From NCBI RefSeq assembly GCF_026626635.1, contig NZ_JAPNKA010000001.1, forward strand, positions 868,001-932,000: DNA of 64,000 nt, in the 5' to 3' direction. The position numbers and the translations under genes were made by a program. Position 1 is the stretch's first letter. Each line of letters opens with the position of its first letter. Under the pieces are notes generated by a model. It worked only from the letters and a program-made list of their open reading frames with translations. It was not told the DNA's origin and did not search any database. This stretch comes from Archangium lansingense (GTDB lineage Bacteria > Myxococcota > Myxococcia > Myxococcales > Myxococcaceae). Below, piece by piece: positions 62,504 to 64,000 of the stretch.

Positions 62504-64000
62504 ATGAAAGCCCTCTTCCTGGCGGCGGCGCTCGCCGCCACTCCGCAGCCCGCTCGCACCCCGGCCTCGAGCACGCCTGCCGCCGAGGCCACTTCCTCCA
62601 CCGCGCAGTCCTTCTTCGTGGCGCGGCTCGGCCATGACGCCATCGTCCGCATGTTCGCGCCGGGCGTGCCCGCGCTCTCCCGGGACGAGAAGCGGGTGGC
62701 CTGGCACCTCTCGCTCGCGGCGCACGCGGGTGAGGAGATTGGCTATGACCAGCTCGGCTGGGACGCGGTGGCCCTCAAGCGGCTGCTGGAGAGCGTGTAT
62801 CTGTTCGGCCGCGAGGGCCACGCGGAGCCCGGCTCCTTCGACGCGAAGCTCGCGGACTATCTGGCGCGCTTCTACGGCCAGACGGGCAACCATGAGCAAA
62901 CGACGGGCCAGAAGTTCGTCCCCGACTTCACCCCCGCCGAGCTGGAGGCCGCGGCGGTGCGGGCGCTGAAGGCCGGGGCCCCCCTGGGCGTGAAGGACGA
63001 GGCGGCGCTGAAGGCGTGGTTGGGTGGACTGAAGCCCTCGCTCTTCGATGCGGACTTCGAGCCGCAGCTCACCTCGAAGGCGCCCCCGCCGGGGAAGGAC
63101 CTCCTCACCGCCTCGGCGAACACGGCGTATGGCCGGGGCGTGACGCTGAAGGACCTGGAGGGCTTCCAGGAGAAGAACCCGCTCAACTCGCGCGTGGTGA
63201 AGGTGGACGGGAAGCTGGTGGAGCAGGTGTTCCGCGCCGGGACGCCCGACGGGAAGGTGCCGCGAGGGTTGTACGCGGAGGAGCTCTCGCGCGTCAGTGC
63301 CCACCTGCGCGAGGCGGCGAAGTCCGCACCGAAGGACCAGAAGGCCGCGCTCGAGAAGCTGGTGCGCTACTTCGAGACGGGCGACCTGAAGGACTGGGAC
63401 GCGTACAACATCGCCTGGCTGAAGGCGAACCCGATGGTGGACGCCAACATCGGCTTCATCGAGACGTACGTGGACGCGCGCGGCCAGAAGGGACAGTGGG
63501 GGGCGCTCATCAACTACCGCGATGCGCGGGAGAATCGGGTGATGGAGCTCATCGCCCGCCGGGCGCAGGAGTTCGAGAACCGGATGCCCTGGCCGGACGC
63601 GTACAAACGCAAGAAGGTGGCGACGCCGGTGGCCAAGGCCATCAACCTGGTGACCAGCTACCCGGGACCGCCCGCCGGCATCAACCTGCCCAACGAGCAG
63701 CACATCCGCGAGAAGTACGGCAGCAAGAGCGTGCTGGTGAGCAACGTGATGGAGGCCGCCGCGGCGATGAAGCGGCTGCCGCTGGCCATCGAGTTCTCCC
63801 GCACGCCCGAGGAGGCCGCGAAGGCTCGCCAATACTCCGTGACCGCGCGCAAGTGGCTGGTGGCGTTCCACGAGGTGCTGGGACACGCCTCGGGGCAGGT
63901 GGACCCGAAGCTGGAGGGCGGCCCCTCGCGCTACCTGAAGGAGTACGACAACACGCTGGAGGAGGCGCGGGCGGACCTGGTGGCGCTCTGGCACGCGTTT
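62504..64000 (+). CDS. Dipeptidyl-peptidase III family (M49) metallopeptidase, 3' partial
   Basis: The first 499 codons are in the window. An N-terminal export signal (MKALFLAAALAATPQPA) is followed by an Ala-rich spacer. The M49 zinc motif HEVLGH (HExxxH, His456-His461) and the downstream EEARAD region (third ligand Glu) are present. The preceding block with NVMEAAAAMKRLPL is also family-like. It removes dipeptides from peptide N termini. Export of this enzyme suggests a role in extracellular peptide digestion in a predatory bacterium. The C terminus lies beyond the window. Confidence 0.9.
   Translation, partial: MKALFLAAALAATPQPARTPASSTPAAEATSSTAQSFFVARLGHDAIVRMFAPGVPALSRDEKRVAWHLSLAAHAGEEIGYDQLGWDAVALKRLLESVYLFGREGHAEPGSFDAKLADYLARFYGQTGNHEQTTGQKFVPDFTPAELEAAAVRALKAGAPLGVKDEAALKAWLGGLKPSLFDADFEPQLTSKAPPPGKDLLTASANTAYGRGVTLKDLEGFQEKNPLNSRVVKVDGKLVEQVFRAGTPDGKVPRGLYAEELSRVSAHLREAAKSAPKDQKAALEKLVRYFETGDLKDWDAYNIAWLKANPMVDANIGFIETYVDARGQKGQWGALINYRDARENRVMELIARRAQEFENRMPWPDAYKRKKVATPVAKAINLVTSYPGPPAGINLPNEQHIREKYGSKSVLVSNVMEAAAAMKRLPLAIEFSRTPEEAAKARQYSVTARKWLVAFHEVLGHASGQVDPKLEGGPSRYLKEYDNTLEEARADLVALWHAF

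Overview
The window is GC-rich chromosomal DNA from a fruiting myxobacterium, most likely of the Archangium/Cystobacter/Myxococcus group. The signs are lipoproteins and MYXO-CTERM surface proteins, a CglB-like gliding-motility lipoprotein, several large hybrid histidine kinases, DUF2381 proteins and DUF2380/SitA-type lipoprotein toxins. All product calls come from reading the translated sequence; no database search was run.

Layout. 1-11.3 kb: signalling, with a multi-HAMP hybrid kinase cut by the window start, a REC-PAS kinase overlapping it, a small winged-helix/membrane-protein operon, a proline-rich beta-propeller protein, a lipoprotein and a GAF-PAS kinase. 11.4-19.8 kb: a tryptophan/kynurenine catabolic operon (KMO, kynureninase, 3-hydroxyanthranilate dioxygenase, ACMS decarboxylase, semialdehyde dehydrogenase, RidA-type deaminase and an atypical SDR), with a divergent oxalocrotonate decarboxylase-like gene. 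19.8-26.6 kb: an accessory region of toxin/immunity remnants, a DUF2381 gene, a collapsed hsdM pseudogene, a complete SitA-like toxin with its putative immunity gene, and an intact IS4/IS50-type element with a 9-bp target duplication. 26.6-34 kb: an M36 metalloprotease with MYXO-CTERM and a downstream copy lacking the catalytic part. 34-39.5 kb: an ATP-grasp/SET gene pair, an esterase, a CglB-like lipoprotein and glucose-6-phosphate isomerase. 39.5-44.5 kb: first DUF2380 toxin cassette, a HigBA-type toxin-antitoxin pair and a FAD monooxygenase. 44.5-51.4 kb: a giant kelch/Ig surface lipoprotein, a frameshifted ankyrin gene, an ADP-ribosylglycohydrolase and a bestrophin. 51.4-55.2 kb: second DUF2380 toxin cassette, inserted in the 3' end of an ATP-grasp ligase that has its own candidate graspetide precursor. 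55.3-64 kb: PolX, two sister response regulators, a HAD lipoprotein, a GNAT protein, AzlCD, an alpha/beta hydrolase and a dipeptidyl-peptidase III homologue cut by the window end.

The most interesting signal is that both DUF2380 toxin/immunity cassettes are bracketed by direct repeats copied from the neighbouring host gene (58 bp of the pgi end plus a 125-bp copy of a monooxygenase start; 33 bp of the ATP-grasp ligase end), and each carries a truncated piece of the same upstream gene at its far edge. This looks like recent, independent arrival of kin-discrimination toxin modules by the same unusual insertion process.
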